Origin: Singulisphaera sp. GP187
Lineage (GTDB): Bacteria; Planctomycetota; Planctomycetia; Isosphaerales; Isosphaeraceae
NCBI RefSeq assembly: GCF_900129635.1
Contig: NZ_FSRB01000002.1
Span: 2,818,727 to 2,882,726 of the forward strand
Direction: 5' to 3'
Length of the DNA stretch: 64,000 nt
Shown here: one piece after another, positions 45,663 through 54,443 of the stretch
Numbering within the stretch: position 1 is the stretch's first letter
Layout: every line of letters begins with the position of its first letter
Notes under the pieces: generated by a model
What the model saw: only the letters and a program-made list of their open reading frames with translations
Told to the model about the DNA's origin: nothing
Databases searched by the model: none
Position numbers and translations under genes: made by a program

Positions 45663-47159
45663 ATGAGCCTTGAAGATCAAACCACTGGTATTCTGTACGT
45701 TGTTGGACTCGGGCCGGGTTCCGCCGGACTGCTCACCCCCGATGCCTCGGCCGCGCTGGCGGCCTCAGACGCGATTGTCGGCTATCGTGGCTACCTTGAC
45801 CTGATCGAGGATCGGCTCGCGGGAAAGACGATCGTGGGACGCGAGCTCGGCGAGGAGGTCGAGAGGGCCCGACTGGCGCTCGAGCTCGCCGAGCAGGGTC
45901 GGACCGTCGCCTTGATCTCAACGGGGGACGCGGGAATCTACGGGATGGGGGGCGTGGTCTGCGAGCTGGCCGCTCGAGTCGGCACGACGGCCGAGCTCGT
46001 GGTTGTGCCGGGCGTGACCGCCGCCTGCTCGGCCGCGGCCCGGCTGGGCGCTCCGATCGCGCACGACTGGGCGAGCATCAGCCTGAGTGACTTGCTTACC
46101 CCCTGGGACGTGATCGTTCGCCGCGTGAATGCCGCCGCGGAGGCCGACTTCGTGGTCGCGCTTTACAATCCGGCCAGCCGGAAACGAACCCACCAGCTCG
46201 CCGCCGTGGCGGACCGGCTGCTCGTCCACCGCTCCCCGGAGACCCCCGTCGGCCTGGTCGAGAACGCGTATCGGCCCGGCGAACGGGTCGAGATCGTCAC
46301 GCTGATGGACCTCGCCCTGGGAAAAGCGAGCGTCAACATGTTCACAACCGTCATCGTCGGCAGCTCGCGCACGTTCGTCTCGAACGGCAAGATGGTCACA
46401 CCGCGGATCTATGCCGCGAAGGCGCCGATTCAGGGCGAGGTTGCTTCACGCGACGAGGCCATGACGAGTCGAGCGGCGGGCGACCAGATCATGGCCGAGT
46501 CGCTGGCGATCATCGATTGCGAGCTCGGTCCCGAGCCGACTGACCCAGCCGAACGCGCCGTCGTCCGACGGATGATCCACGCATCGGCCGACTTCGAGTT
46601 CGCGGGCGCCCTGAAATTCAGCCCAGGGGCGATCGACGCGGCTGTCAAGGCGTTTCGGGGCGAAGGGCCCAGCGCAGGCGATCGAGCAGTACCCGCAAGT
46701 GTAATCACGGATGTGGAAATGCTCAAATCCGGGGTCCGTCGCGATTTAGCCGAGCCGCTGGGCGTTTCCACGTTCTGCCTCCTGAACCACTCTCAGGCAC
46801 CGCGAATCGCCGCGGACGATGCCATCACCCGCTCGGCCGCGGGGCTCCGATTGGCCGCCTCCGAAGTCGGCGATCACGTGGTCGTCGCCATCGGGAACGC
46901 GCCCACGGCCCTTGAGGAAACGCTCAGGTTGATCCGCGAGACGCCCTGGCGGCCGGCCTGTGTGATCGGGATCCCGGTCGGGTTCGTGGGTGTCGAGGCG
47001 TCCAAGCAGCGTCTCATTGAGGAATTCTCGGTCAGCGGCGTGCCGTTTATCACGAGCGGGGGACGCAAGGGGGGGACGGCGGTCACCGCGGCCGTGATCA
47101 ACGCCTTGCTCGAACTGGCGGGAAGCACGCCTCGCACTCGACCGGTTGCGGGGGGCTGA
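45663..47159 (+). CDS. cobJ: Fused precorrin-3B C17-methyltransferase and precorrin-8X methylmutase (CobJ-CbiC)
   Basis: 498 aa from the ATG at 45663. The start is chosen at the family N-terminus, and the ribosome binding site is weak. Residues about 1-245 are a CobJ/CbiH methyltransferase: YVVGLGPGSAGLLTPDA, ALISTGDAGIYGMGGVVCEL, VVVPGVTAACSAAARLGAP and DFVVALYNPASRKR. Residues about 285-490 are a CbiC/CobH methylmutase: MIHASADFEFAGALKFS, VITDVEMLKSGVRR, VVAIGNAPTAL and FITSGGRKGGTAVTAAVINALL. Fusing ring contraction with the final methyl migration is uncommon. The frame is open across both with no sign of a split. Confidence 0.93.
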   Translation: MSLEDQTTGILYVVGLGPGSAGLLTPDASAALAASDAIVGYRGYLDLIEDRLAGKTIVGRELGEEVERARLALELAEQGRTVALISTGDAGIYGMGGVVCELAARVGTTAELVVVPGVTAACSAAARLGAPIAHDWASISLSDLLTPWDVIVRRVNAAAEADFVVALYNPASRKRTHQLAAVADRLLVHRSPETPVGLVENAYRPGERVEIVTLMDLALGKASVNMFTTVIVGSSRTFVSNGKMVTPRIYAAKAPIQGEVASRDEAMTSRAAGDQIMAESLAIIDCELGPEPTDPAERAVVRRMIHASADFEFAGALKFSPGAIDAAVKAFRGEGPSAGDRAVPASVITDVEMLKSGVRRDLAEPLGVSTFCLLNHSQAPRIAADDAITRSAAGLRLAASEVGDHVVVAIGNAPTALEETLRLIRETPWRPACVIGIPVGFVGVEASKQRLIEEFSVSGVPFITSGGRKGGTAVTAAVINALLELAGSTPRTRPVAGG

Positions 47160-47196
47160 TCGCGACTCCGCTCACTCGGGCCGCAAGCAGATTCAC

Positions 47197-48354
47197 ATGA
47201 TCAAGATCGACCGCCCTCCATTCCAGATTGTTCGCGGCTTCTCGGTCGCCCCCCGGAATCCCCAAGGGACTCGTGAGGGGTATACGACGGGAGCCTCGGC
47301 CGCCGCGGCCACGCAAGCCGCTTGCCGATTGCTCGAGCGCGACGAACGCCCGGAGTCCGTCGCTGTTCCGTCCCCGCTCGGATTTGACCTGATCATCCCG
47401 ATCAACCGGCTCGCGTTCGCCGACGGGACGGCGACCGCCGGGGTGATCAAGGATGGCGGAGACGACCCCGACGTCACTCACGGCGCTGAGGTCATCGTCG
47501 CGGTCCGGCGGGTCGAATCGCCCGGGATCCATCTCCGAGGCGGCCCCGGGGTCGGTACGATCACCCAGCCCGGTCTTGAGCTCCCGCCAGGGTCCCCCGC
47601 GATCAACCCGGTCCCGCGCCTGATGATCGCCCAAGGGGTAACGATTGCCCTCGGGACCGAGCGGCCGGACCCCGGCGTCGAAGTCACGGTCTCGATCCCA
47701 GGCGGTGAGGAACTCGCCAAGAAGACGCTCAATTCCCGGATCGGGATCGTCGGCGGGCTCTCGATCCTCGGCACGACGGGGGTGGTCCGGCCGATGAGCA
47801 CGGCCAGTTGGCGGGCGTCCGTCCTCCAGTCGATCGACGTGGCCGCCGCCAACAGCCTGAAACACATCGTGCTCACGACGGGCGGGCGGTCCGAGCGGTT
47901 CGCCGCAGCCATCTACCCCGCGCTCCCCGAGATGGCCTTCGTCCAGATGGGAATCTTCACCGGCGACGGCCTGCGGAGGGCCGTCGAGCGGGGAGTCCCC
48001 AAGGTGACCGTCTGCGGGATGATCGGTAAGCTGGCCAAGCTGGCCACGGGGCAAATGCAGACTCATGTGGCGGGCGGCGGCGTCGACGTCACGTTCCTGG
48101 CCGACCTCGCCCGCGACGCCGGGGCTGACGACGCGTTGGTGGCCCAGATCGGTACGGCCAACACCGCGCGCCACGTGGAGGATCTGATCGACGCGGCGGG
48201 CTTTACCGAGTTGTACAACCAGATTGCCGCCCGAACGGCCCACACCTGCCAGGCTCACGTCAAAGGTGCCCTTGCGATTGAAGCCGTCATGTTCGACTTC
48301 GATGGCGGCATCCTCGGTCGAGCTTCGGTCGACGCGAAGGTAGAACAGGCATGA
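47197..48354 (+). CDS. cbiD: Cobalt-precorrin-5B (C1)-methyltransferase CbiD
   Basis: 385 aa from the ATG at 47197. An upstream TTG at 47146 would overlap the previous gene and is less likely. The N-terminal TREGYTTGASAAAATQAA block is the CbiD signature, followed by GDDPDVTHGAEVIVAV, GVGTITQPGLELPPGSPAINP and a C-terminal GMIGKLAKLATGQMQTHV block. CbiD belongs to the anaerobic cobalt-first route, so together with CbiX it points to early cobalt insertion. It overlaps the next gene by 4 bp (ATGA), so the two are coupled. Confidence 0.95.
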   Translation: MIKIDRPPFQIVRGFSVAPRNPQGTREGYTTGASAAAATQAACRLLERDERPESVAVPSPLGFDLIIPINRLAFADGTATAGVIKDGGDDPDVTHGAEVIVAVRRVESPGIHLRGGPGVGTITQPGLELPPGSPAINPVPRLMIAQGVTIALGTERPDPGVEVTVSIPGGEELAKKTLNSRIGIVGGLSILGTTGVVRPMSTASWRASVLQSIDVAAANSLKHIVLTTGGRSERFAAAIYPALPEMAFVQMGIFTGDGLRRAVERGVPKVTVCGMIGKLAKLATGQMQTHVAGGGVDVTFLADLARDAGADDALVAQIGTANTARHVEDLIDAAGFTELYNQIAARTAHTCQAHVKGALAIEAVMFDFDGGILGRASVDAKVEQA

Positions 48355-49595
48355 GTCGCCCCATCCACGTGATCGGCCTCGGCGCAAACGGAATCGAGAG
48401 CCTGTCCCCACGCGCCAAGCAGGCGCTCAGCGCGGCGACGTTCCTCGCGGGAGGGAACCGGCATCTCGCCCTGGTCGAGCCCCGAGCGATCATCGAGCGC
48501 TTCGCCGTCACGAACAACCTCAATGCGCTGGTCGACCGGCTCCGCGACCGAGGTCCGGACGAACGATGCGTGGTCCTCGCGTCGGGTGACCCGCTCTGCT
48601 ACGGCATCGGCGTCACCCTCCAGCGAGCGCTCGGGTCCGATCAGCTTGAAGTCGAGCCGGCCCTCTGCAGCCTTCAACTCGCGTTCGCCCGCACGACCCA
48701 GTCGTGGCACGACGCGGCGATCGCGAGCATCCACGGCCGACCGACTGCCTCGGTTTTGATCCCACTGCTCGGCGCACCGAAGATCGGCCTGTTCACCCAG
48801 GATGGTTCGAGCCCCGCGGCAGTCGCCGAATTCTTCCTGGAACGCGGCCTCGACGACTACCAAGCCTGGGTCTGCGAGGATCTCGGAAGCAGTTCGGAGC
48901 GCGTCACCCCCCTGGAGATTCAGGACCTTCCGCACCGTCGGTTCCGCGAATTGAACTTCCTGGTCCTGATCCGCCGCGCGGACAGCGAATCGTCCCCGGG
49001 TTCTCCGCCCCTCCGGTCCAGCGTCCCGGCCGACGATCGGTTCGCCCGGCCCGCGAGCGGCCCTGTGCTCTTGACGCATCAGGACGTCCGCTCCGTGGTC
49101 CTGAATCGGTTCGAGGATATTCGCCCCGGGCCGATCTGGGACCTGGGTGCCGGGCTTGGAGGCGTTGCGATCGGCCTGGCCAATCAGTTCCCCGCGCGGG
49201 ACGTGGTCGCAGTGGAGCGATCGCCCACGCAGCTCGCGTATCTCCAGGAGAACCGAAGACGGTTCGCGGCCTGGAACTTGCGGATCATCCACGGGACCGC
49301 TCCCGCCGCCCTTGCCGACGAACCGGCGCCCGCCGCCGTCTTCGTCGGGGGTTCGGGGAGTCAGCTCGATCCGATCCTCGACCTCGTCCTCGCACGGCTC
49401 GTCCCGGAGGGCCTGTTCGTGGCGAACTTCGTCGGCCTGGAAAACCTGGCGCGAACGTTGGAGCGGCTCCGGCTCGAAGGCTGGTCCCCGACCGTGACCC
49501 AACTGCAAGTCAGTCCCGGCCAGGACCTGGCCGGGCTGACGACGTTCGTGCCGCAACGGCCCGTCTGGATTGTCCGAGGCCGACGACCCGCCTGA
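48351..49595 (+). CDS. cobL: Precorrin-6Y C5,15-methyltransferase (decarboxylating), CbiE-CbiT fusion
   Basis: 414 aa, with the ATG at 48351 overlapping the cbiD stop. Residues 1-210 are the CbiE part (IHVIGLGANGIESLSPRA, VVLASGDPLCYGIGVTL). From about residue 220 the CbiT part has the tip LTHQDVRSVVLNRFEDI and the SAM motif IWDLGAGLGGVAIGLA, with AVFVGGSGSQLDPIL. The enzyme methylates C5 and C15 and removes the acetate side-chain carboxyl. The fused CbiE-CbiT form is standard for CobL. Confidence 0.94.
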   Translation: MSRPIHVIGLGANGIESLSPRAKQALSAATFLAGGNRHLALVEPRAIIERFAVTNNLNALVDRLRDRGPDERCVVLASGDPLCYGIGVTLQRALGSDQLEVEPALCSLQLAFARTTQSWHDAAIASIHGRPTASVLIPLLGAPKIGLFTQDGSSPAAVAEFFLERGLDDYQAWVCEDLGSSSERVTPLEIQDLPHRRFRELNFLVLIRRADSESSPGSPPLRSSVPADDRFARPASGPVLLTHQDVRSVVLNRFEDIRPGPIWDLGAGLGGVAIGLANQFPARDVVAVERSPTQLAYLQENRRRFAAWNLRIIHGTAPAALADEPAPAAVFVGGSGSQLDPILDLVLARLVPEGLFVANFVGLENLARTLERLRLEGWSPTVTQLQVSPGQDLAGLTTFVPQRPVWIVRGRRPA

Positions 49596-49612
49596 TCAAG
49601 GACGGACTTGCA

Positions 49613-50287
49613 ATGGCGGAGCGTTCGGGGCTGAACATCGCAGCGGTTCTCTGGGGAATCGCCTTCGCTGCACTGGCGATGGCGGCACTCACCACCAAGG
49701 CCAGCGCCAACGGAGTCATCGGCCTGACCGGTGTGGGACACGCACTCACTGGGCTTGCGCTCGGCATGGCCATGGCCGACAAGGACTCCGTGCGTTCCCT
49801 GGCCGGACGGTCCACGACCCTGCTCTATCTCGCGGTCTTCCTGGTGCTCGAGCTGGCTGGGCTCCTTCTGATGCGGGCGATGGGGGAGCGAAACCTGTCG
49901 CTCTGGTTCGCGCTCGGCGCGAGCTTCGCGACGTCTGGGATCGCGGTCACCTGGCTGCGTGTCCCCAGCGACAGCGTCCTGGCTTGCCAACTCTTCTTCC
50001 ACTCCGCGATCATCGCCCCGCTGGTCGCGGCCTTGCCCGCCTTCTTGATCGACCTGACCCGGAATGAAGGACTCGGCGGCGTCCTCTTGGGACTGACGAC
50101 GATGAGTCTGACAGTCTCGGTCGGCTGCGTCGTCGCGGTCCCGCTCTTGATCGTGGCGCTGATCACGGCCTTGGCGTACAACCTCTCAAGGCCGAGGGCC
50201 GACCAGGACCTCCCGTGGGCGGTTCTGACCGCTCACCAGTTGATGTTCGCCATCCTCGTCTTTCGATGGGCCGGCGACGGTCTCTGA
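49613..50287 (+). CDS. Polytopic membrane protein of unknown function behind cobL
   Basis: 224 aa from the ATG at 49613, 17 bp after the cobL stop, with AAGGAC upstream. About six hydrophobic spans are visible (for example AVLWGIAFAALAMAALTT, TTLLYLAVFLVLELAGLLLM, VGCVVAVPLLIVALITALAY). No motif of a known transporter was recognised. The position at the end of the third B12 block suggests co-transcription. It ends 9 bp before the stop codon of the convergent kinase gene. Confidence 0.7.
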   Translation: MAERSGLNIAAVLWGIAFAALAMAALTTKASANGVIGLTGVGHALTGLALGMAMADKDSVRSLAGRSTTLLYLAVFLVLELAGLLLMRAMGERNLSLWFALGASFATSGIAVTWLRVPSDSVLACQLFFHSAIIAPLVAALPAFLIDLTRNEGLGGVLLGLTTMSLTVSVGCVVAVPLLIVALITALAYNLSRPRADQDLPWAVLTAHQLMFAILVFRWAGDGL

Positions 50288-50296
50288 CCGTTGGGC

Positions 50297-51595
50297 TCAA
50301 CGGACGAGAAGCGCAATCCCGAATCCGCAGGCGAATGTTACCGCCAAGGTACCGAGAGCCGCACACAAGGCGGCTCTTGGTTTCTGCTCGGCGAAGCTGG
50401 CGAGCGGCTGGAACCAGGTCGGATAGTTCGGCCGGACCGTGATCACGGCGGGCGGCGCGGCCACGGGGGGCGGAGTCACCACCACGGCGGGTGATGCCGG
50501 GGCCGGCGCAGGGGCCGGTTCTCGTTCCGGCGGGGGCGCGACTCGCTTGGTCCGGGGGCGAATCAGGGCCAGGAGTGCTTCGGAGGCTTCGGTCGCGGTC
50601 TGAAACCGTTCGCTCGGCTTGTACGCCAGCAGCTTATCGACGACTTTCACCAGGCCAGCGGGAAGGTTGGGCTGAACTTCGGTGAGCGGCACCGGCCGGC
50701 CGCTGATCCGTTTGCCCAGTCGCTCGATCGGATTTTCGCCGGGATAAGGCAGGCGACCGGTCATCATGTGATACATCGAGCAACCGAGGCTGAAGAGATC
50801 GCTCCGCCCATCGACGTCACGACCGCAGGCCTGTTCGGGGGACATGTAGTCGACCGTGCCGACCGCGATCCCGTCGGCCGTCGCGAACGACGACTGATCG
50901 TCGGCCTCCATCAAGACGCCGAGCCCGAGGTCGAGGACCTTGATCTTGAGGTCGTCGGTCAGGAGTAGGTTTGACGGCTTGACGTCGCGATGCACGATCC
51001 CCTGCTCGTGCGCGTGAGCCAGGCCAAGCGCAGCCTGGGCGGCATAGTTGACCATGTCGGGAGGTGCAATGGGCGCCTTGCGGAACAACTGGGCCAAACT
51101 CTGCCCGCGCACATACTCCATCACGATGTAGAGAATCTTGTTCAGTTGGTCGGCGTCGTAGGCGCGCACGACATTCGGGTGGTCGAGCCGCCCCACCAGC
51201 TTCATCTCGCGATAGAACCGAGCCACGACGCGCTCGTTCGTAGCGATCTCAGGCGCGATGATCTTGAGCGCCACGACCCGGTCCATCATCAAGTGGTGGG
51301 CCTTATACACCCGCCCCATCGATCCCGAACCCAGTCGGTCGAGGATGGCGTAGCGGCCGACGACCATCCCGTGCGACTTGTTGCTCAGGAATCGCTTCGT
51401 CTGATACGCGGTGAGTACATTGTCGTGGACGAGCCGTGCCGCGAGCGCTCGAGATTCGTTGGGGTACTCGCCGCTAAGAACCTTGGCCTTGACGTCCTGG
51501 AATTGGCGATCGGTCAGCACGCCCGCGGACTGGATCACCGGCAGGAGATTGAGCGGAATGCTCTCCGACGGCTTCGGCTTCTCGAAGGTCGCCAT
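50297..51595 (-). CDS. Ser/Thr protein kinase with a C-terminal membrane span
   Basis: 432 aa from the ATG at 51595, with GGTGGAA upstream. The frame's earlier GTG at 51766 adds non-homologous residues. An N-terminal helical region is followed by the kinase domain: LGSGSMGRVYKAHHLMMD, VALKIIAPE, HRDVKPSNLLL, LDLGLGVL in the DFG position (a DLG variant), and GTVDYMSPEQACG. After a Pro/Ala-rich linker the C-terminus has one span (GTLAVTFACGFGIALLVR). Probably a membrane-anchored signalling kinase. It is convergent with the membrane protein gene, 9 bp apart. Confidence 0.9.
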   Translation of the reverse strand: MATFEKPKPSESIPLNLLPVIQSAGVLTDRQFQDVKAKVLSGEYPNESRALAARLVHDNVLTAYQTKRFLSNKSHGMVVGRYAILDRLGSGSMGRVYKAHHLMMDRVVALKIIAPEIATNERVVARFYREMKLVGRLDHPNVVRAYDADQLNKILYIVMEYVRGQSLAQLFRKAPIAPPDMVNYAAQAALGLAHAHEQGIVHRDVKPSNLLLTDDLKIKVLDLGLGVLMEADDQSSFATADGIAVGTVDYMSPEQACGRDVDGRSDLFSLGCSMYHMMTGRLPYPGENPIERLGKRISGRPVPLTEVQPNLPAGLVKVVDKLLAYKPSERFQTATEASEALLALIRPRTKRVAPPPEREPAPAPAPASPAVVVTPPPVAAPPAVITVRPNYPTWFQPLASFAEQKPRAALCAALGTLAVTFACGFGIALLVR

Positions 51596-52028
51596 GGCGA
51601 TTCCACCCGGTTTGCTTGGCCGGCATCCACTGCTTCGTTTCAGCGAGGCGAGGCCCGCAGCTTCGCCAGACATCCGACGATACCACAGGTTTGACGTAAC
51701 CTCAAAGAAACTATTCGTTGGGACGATTGGCATTCCCGGAACAGCCGCATTCTTGCCACAAGCCACAAATTCCCTAAAATCAACCCAATCCTCCCATTTT
51801 TTACGAAAACCAACCCGGTCGAAGGCCGTCCAGACCCGCGATGGTCACGATCGCGCGGGGGAAAAGGTCCGACGAAATCCTTGATCCTTCACAGGTCCTT
51901 AGCTTTGGTGGAGCGGCGCCTGGACATCGTCGCTGGCGGCGACTACGATTTCGATCGATGCGCCGAGCCAGGCTCAAGGCCTCCAGGGGACCGGTGCGTC
52001 CCCTTCGAACCCACAAAGGAATATCGCA
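51596..52028. promoter_or_regulatory. Divergent intergenic region between the kinase and HAD genes
   Basis: 433 bp between divergent starts. The minus-side ribosome binding site is next to 51602, and the plus-side AAAGGAA is at about 52014. No repeat, RNA gene or supported small gene was seen. Confidence 0.4.
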
Positions 52029-52928
52029 ATGACGGCGTCAGCCGACCCGCAGTCGCCCCTTCGAGACTTTCGAAAGACGCAGGAATTCTTCATTGGCATC
52101 GACAGCGACGGCTGCGCATTCGACACGATGGAGGTGAAACACAAGGAGTGCTTCATCCCCAACATCATCGAGTTCTTCGGCTTGGCGGCCGTCTCGAAGT
52201 ACGCGCGTGAGGCTGCGGAGTTCGTCAACCTCTACTCACTCTGGCGGGGAATCAACCGCTTTCCCGCCCTGACCATGGCGCTCGACCTCTTGACCGAGCG
52301 TCCCGAAGTGACCCGCCGAGGCTTCCAGGTGCCGAGGCTGGCGGGTGTCCGAAGCTGGATCGAGCGCGAGACCAAGCTGGCCAACCCGACCCTGAAGGCC
52401 GAGGTCGCCAAGACCAACGACCCGGACCTCGCCCTTGCCTACGAGTGGAGTGAGGCGGTCAACCGGAAGGTCGGCGACATCGTCCGCGACGTCCCCCCGT
52501 TCCCGTTCGTACGGAAGTCGATCGAGGCAATGAGTGGCAAGGCCGATGTGATGGTGGTTTCGGCCACACCGGGCGAGGCGCTGAACCGCGAGTGGGAAGA
52601 GCACGGGCTCAAGTCTCACCTCGCGCTGATCGCCGGGCAAGAGATGGGAAGCAAGAAGGAACATCTCGGCATTGCCGCGTCCGACAAGTATGAAAAAACC
52701 AAGATCCTTATGATCGGCGATGCACCCGGCGATCGCAAGGCGGCCGAGGCCAACCACGTGCTCTTCTACCCGATCGACCCCGGTCAGGAAGACGAGTCCT
52801 GGCAGCGGTTCTACGAGGAGGCCCTGCCTCGGTTCTACGCGGGCACATACGCAGGCGCCTACATGAACGAGCAGATCGCTCGGTTCGAGAAGCTGCTACC
52901 CGGAACGCCCCCTTGGAAAAAAGCGTAA
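52029..52928 (+). CDS. HAD superfamily hydrolase
   Basis: 299 aa. The first motif IGIDSDGCAFDT carries D-x-D-G with the nucleophile Asp, the second is VMVVSATPGEAL with Ser, a Lys lies in EMGSKKEHL, and MIGDAPGDRKAAE supplies the acidic fourth motif. The cap insert of about 150 residues sits between motifs 1 and 2. The closeness to phosphofructokinase (95 bp downstream) and 6-phosphogluconate dehydrogenase suggests a sugar-phosphate phosphatase, but the substrate is not known. Confidence 0.8.
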   Translation: MTASADPQSPLRDFRKTQEFFIGIDSDGCAFDTMEVKHKECFIPNIIEFFGLAAVSKYAREAAEFVNLYSLWRGINRFPALTMALDLLTERPEVTRRGFQVPRLAGVRSWIERETKLANPTLKAEVAKTNDPDLALAYEWSEAVNRKVGDIVRDVPPFPFVRKSIEAMSGKADVMVVSATPGEALNREWEEHGLKSHLALIAGQEMGSKKEHLGIAASDKYEKTKILMIGDAPGDRKAAEANHVLFYPIDPGQEDESWQRFYEEALPRFYAGTYAGAYMNEQIARFEKLLPGTPPWKKA

Positions 52929-53023
52929 GTGGCATCGCCGTTGCGATGATCGCGCTCGCTCGTCAACCCCAAACGTCACTCGGTCTCGATCCAACCCACC
53001 GGCCCGTCGAAGGAAATCGTCTC

Positions 53024-54319
53024 ATGGCTGCTCGTAACGTCGTCGTTGCCCAATCCGGGGGACCGACCTGCGTCATCAACAACTCGTTGCGCGGGATCGT
53101 CGAGACTTGCCGCCGCGATCCGAAGACCTTCGGCACCGTCTATGCCGGAAATTTCGGCATCGAAGGCGTCCTCAAGGAGGAGTTGATCGACCTGTCCGCC
53201 ACCTCGGACGAGGAGATCGCCCTCCTGCGGACCTCCCCCGCGGCCGGGGGAATCGGCACCTGCCGGTACAAGCTCAAGAAGGGGCAGGACGAAGATTTCT
53301 CCCGCGTGGTCGACGTGCTCAAGGCGCACAACGTCGGCTATTTCTTCTACATCGGCGGTAACGACTCGCAAGACACCGCGCACAAGGTAAGCGAACTGGC
53401 GCGCGACCGCGGGCTCGAGCTGGTCGCCACCGGCGTCCCCAAGACGATCGATAACGACCTGGGCGACGCGGAGTTCACCTTACTCGACCACTCCCCCGGC
53501 TACGGCTCGGTCGCCCGCTACTACGCCCAGTACGTCCGGCAGGTGAACGAGGAAAACTCCGGCTCGTGCCCGGCCGACCCCGTGATCGTGATCCAGGCGA
53601 TGGGCCGCAAGATCGGCTACATCCCGGCCGCCGCCCGGCTCGCCGACCCGCATCGCAAGATGCCGCTCCAGATCTACCTGACCGAGTCCGGAGTCTCGCT
53701 CGAACAGCTCGGTGAGAACGTCGTCAACCAGCTCAAGTCCGACGGCCGCTGCATCGTGGTCGTGAGCGAAGGCTTCGACGTCGGTGAGTACGGCGTGGCG
53801 CGCGACAACTTCGGCCACGTCCAGTACAGCTCGAGCCAGACGACCGTCGCGCAGACCGTGGTCAATTACCTGAACACGCTGAAGTTGCCGGTCCCCGGCA
53901 AGGCGCGTGGCCAGGTCCCCGGCACCGACCAGCGGAACGCGATTGCCTACGCGAGCGTGGTCGACCTCGACGAGGCGTACGGGGTCGGCTGCCACGCCGT
54001 CGAGATCGCCCGCAAAGAGGGGAACGGCTGGATGGCGACCATCCTCCGCGATCACACGCAAGCCTCTTACAACGTCCGGTTCGACAAGGCGCCGCTGGAG
54101 AAGGTCGCCAACTCCGAGCGCTACTTCCCCAAGCACTGGATCGCCTCCAACCGGATCGACGTCACCGATGACTTCCTCGCCTACGCCCGCCCGCTGATCG
54201 GCGACGACTGGGTGAGCGTCCCCATGGTCGATGGTCTCGCCCGGTTCGCGCGGATCGAGAAAAAGCTGGCCCCCAAGCAGTTGAGCGAGTACGTGCCGCA
54301 GACCTATCGGAAGGCCTGA
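53024..54319 (+). CDS. pfp: Phosphofructokinase, PPi-dependent type
   Basis: 431 aa from the ATG at 53024, with AAGGAAA upstream. The opening VVVAQSGGPTCVINNSLRGI, IGGNDSQDTAHK, GVPKTIDNDL and IQAMGRKIGYIPAAARL mark the PFK fold. At the catalytic Gly/Asp position the sequence is GGND where ATP-type enzymes read GGDG. The Asp at the second site is associated with pyrophosphate use, the Asn at the first is unusual in general but occurs in some PPi-PFK subgroups. It would phosphorylate fructose-6-phosphate reversibly. No ATP-type PFK is seen nearby. Confidence 0.88.
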   Translation: MAARNVVVAQSGGPTCVINNSLRGIVETCRRDPKTFGTVYAGNFGIEGVLKEELIDLSATSDEEIALLRTSPAAGGIGTCRYKLKKGQDEDFSRVVDVLKAHNVGYFFYIGGNDSQDTAHKVSELARDRGLELVATGVPKTIDNDLGDAEFTLLDHSPGYGSVARYYAQYVRQVNEENSGSCPADPVIVIQAMGRKIGYIPAAARLADPHRKMPLQIYLTESGVSLEQLGENVVNQLKSDGRCIVVVSEGFDVGEYGVARDNFGHVQYSSSQTTVAQTVVNYLNTLKLPVPGKARGQVPGTDQRNAIAYASVVDLDEAYGVGCHAVEIARKEGNGWMATILRDHTQASYNVRFDKAPLEKVANSERYFPKHWIASNRIDVTDDFLAYARPLIGDDWVSVPMVDGLARFARIEKKLAPKQLSEYVPQTYRKA

Positions 54320-54329
54320 GCCACGAGCG

Positions 54330-54369
54330 GCCGGGCCGTTCGGGGTTTCACCCGGCGGCTCGGCCCGGC
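54330..54369 (+). terminator. Candidate stem-loop after phosphofructokinase
   Basis: GCCGGGCCG (54330-54338) pairs with CGGCCCGGC (54361-54369) around a 22-nt loop. There is no U-tract right after it, so it may only stabilise the 3' end or separate pfp from the 6-phosphogluconate dehydrogenase gene. Confidence 0.4.
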
Positions 54370-54443
54370 TACGGTGTCAACACGTCGGTCAATCTAAACA
54401 AGTTGATTGTTTTCCAATTTTTTAAGAAGGCCCGAGTTCCCCA

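Noticed and set aside
48704..49612. The 527-codon frame whose first part runs inside cobL
   Set aside because: Only the part from 49613 reads as a membrane protein. The upstream part is a shadow of cobL in another frame.
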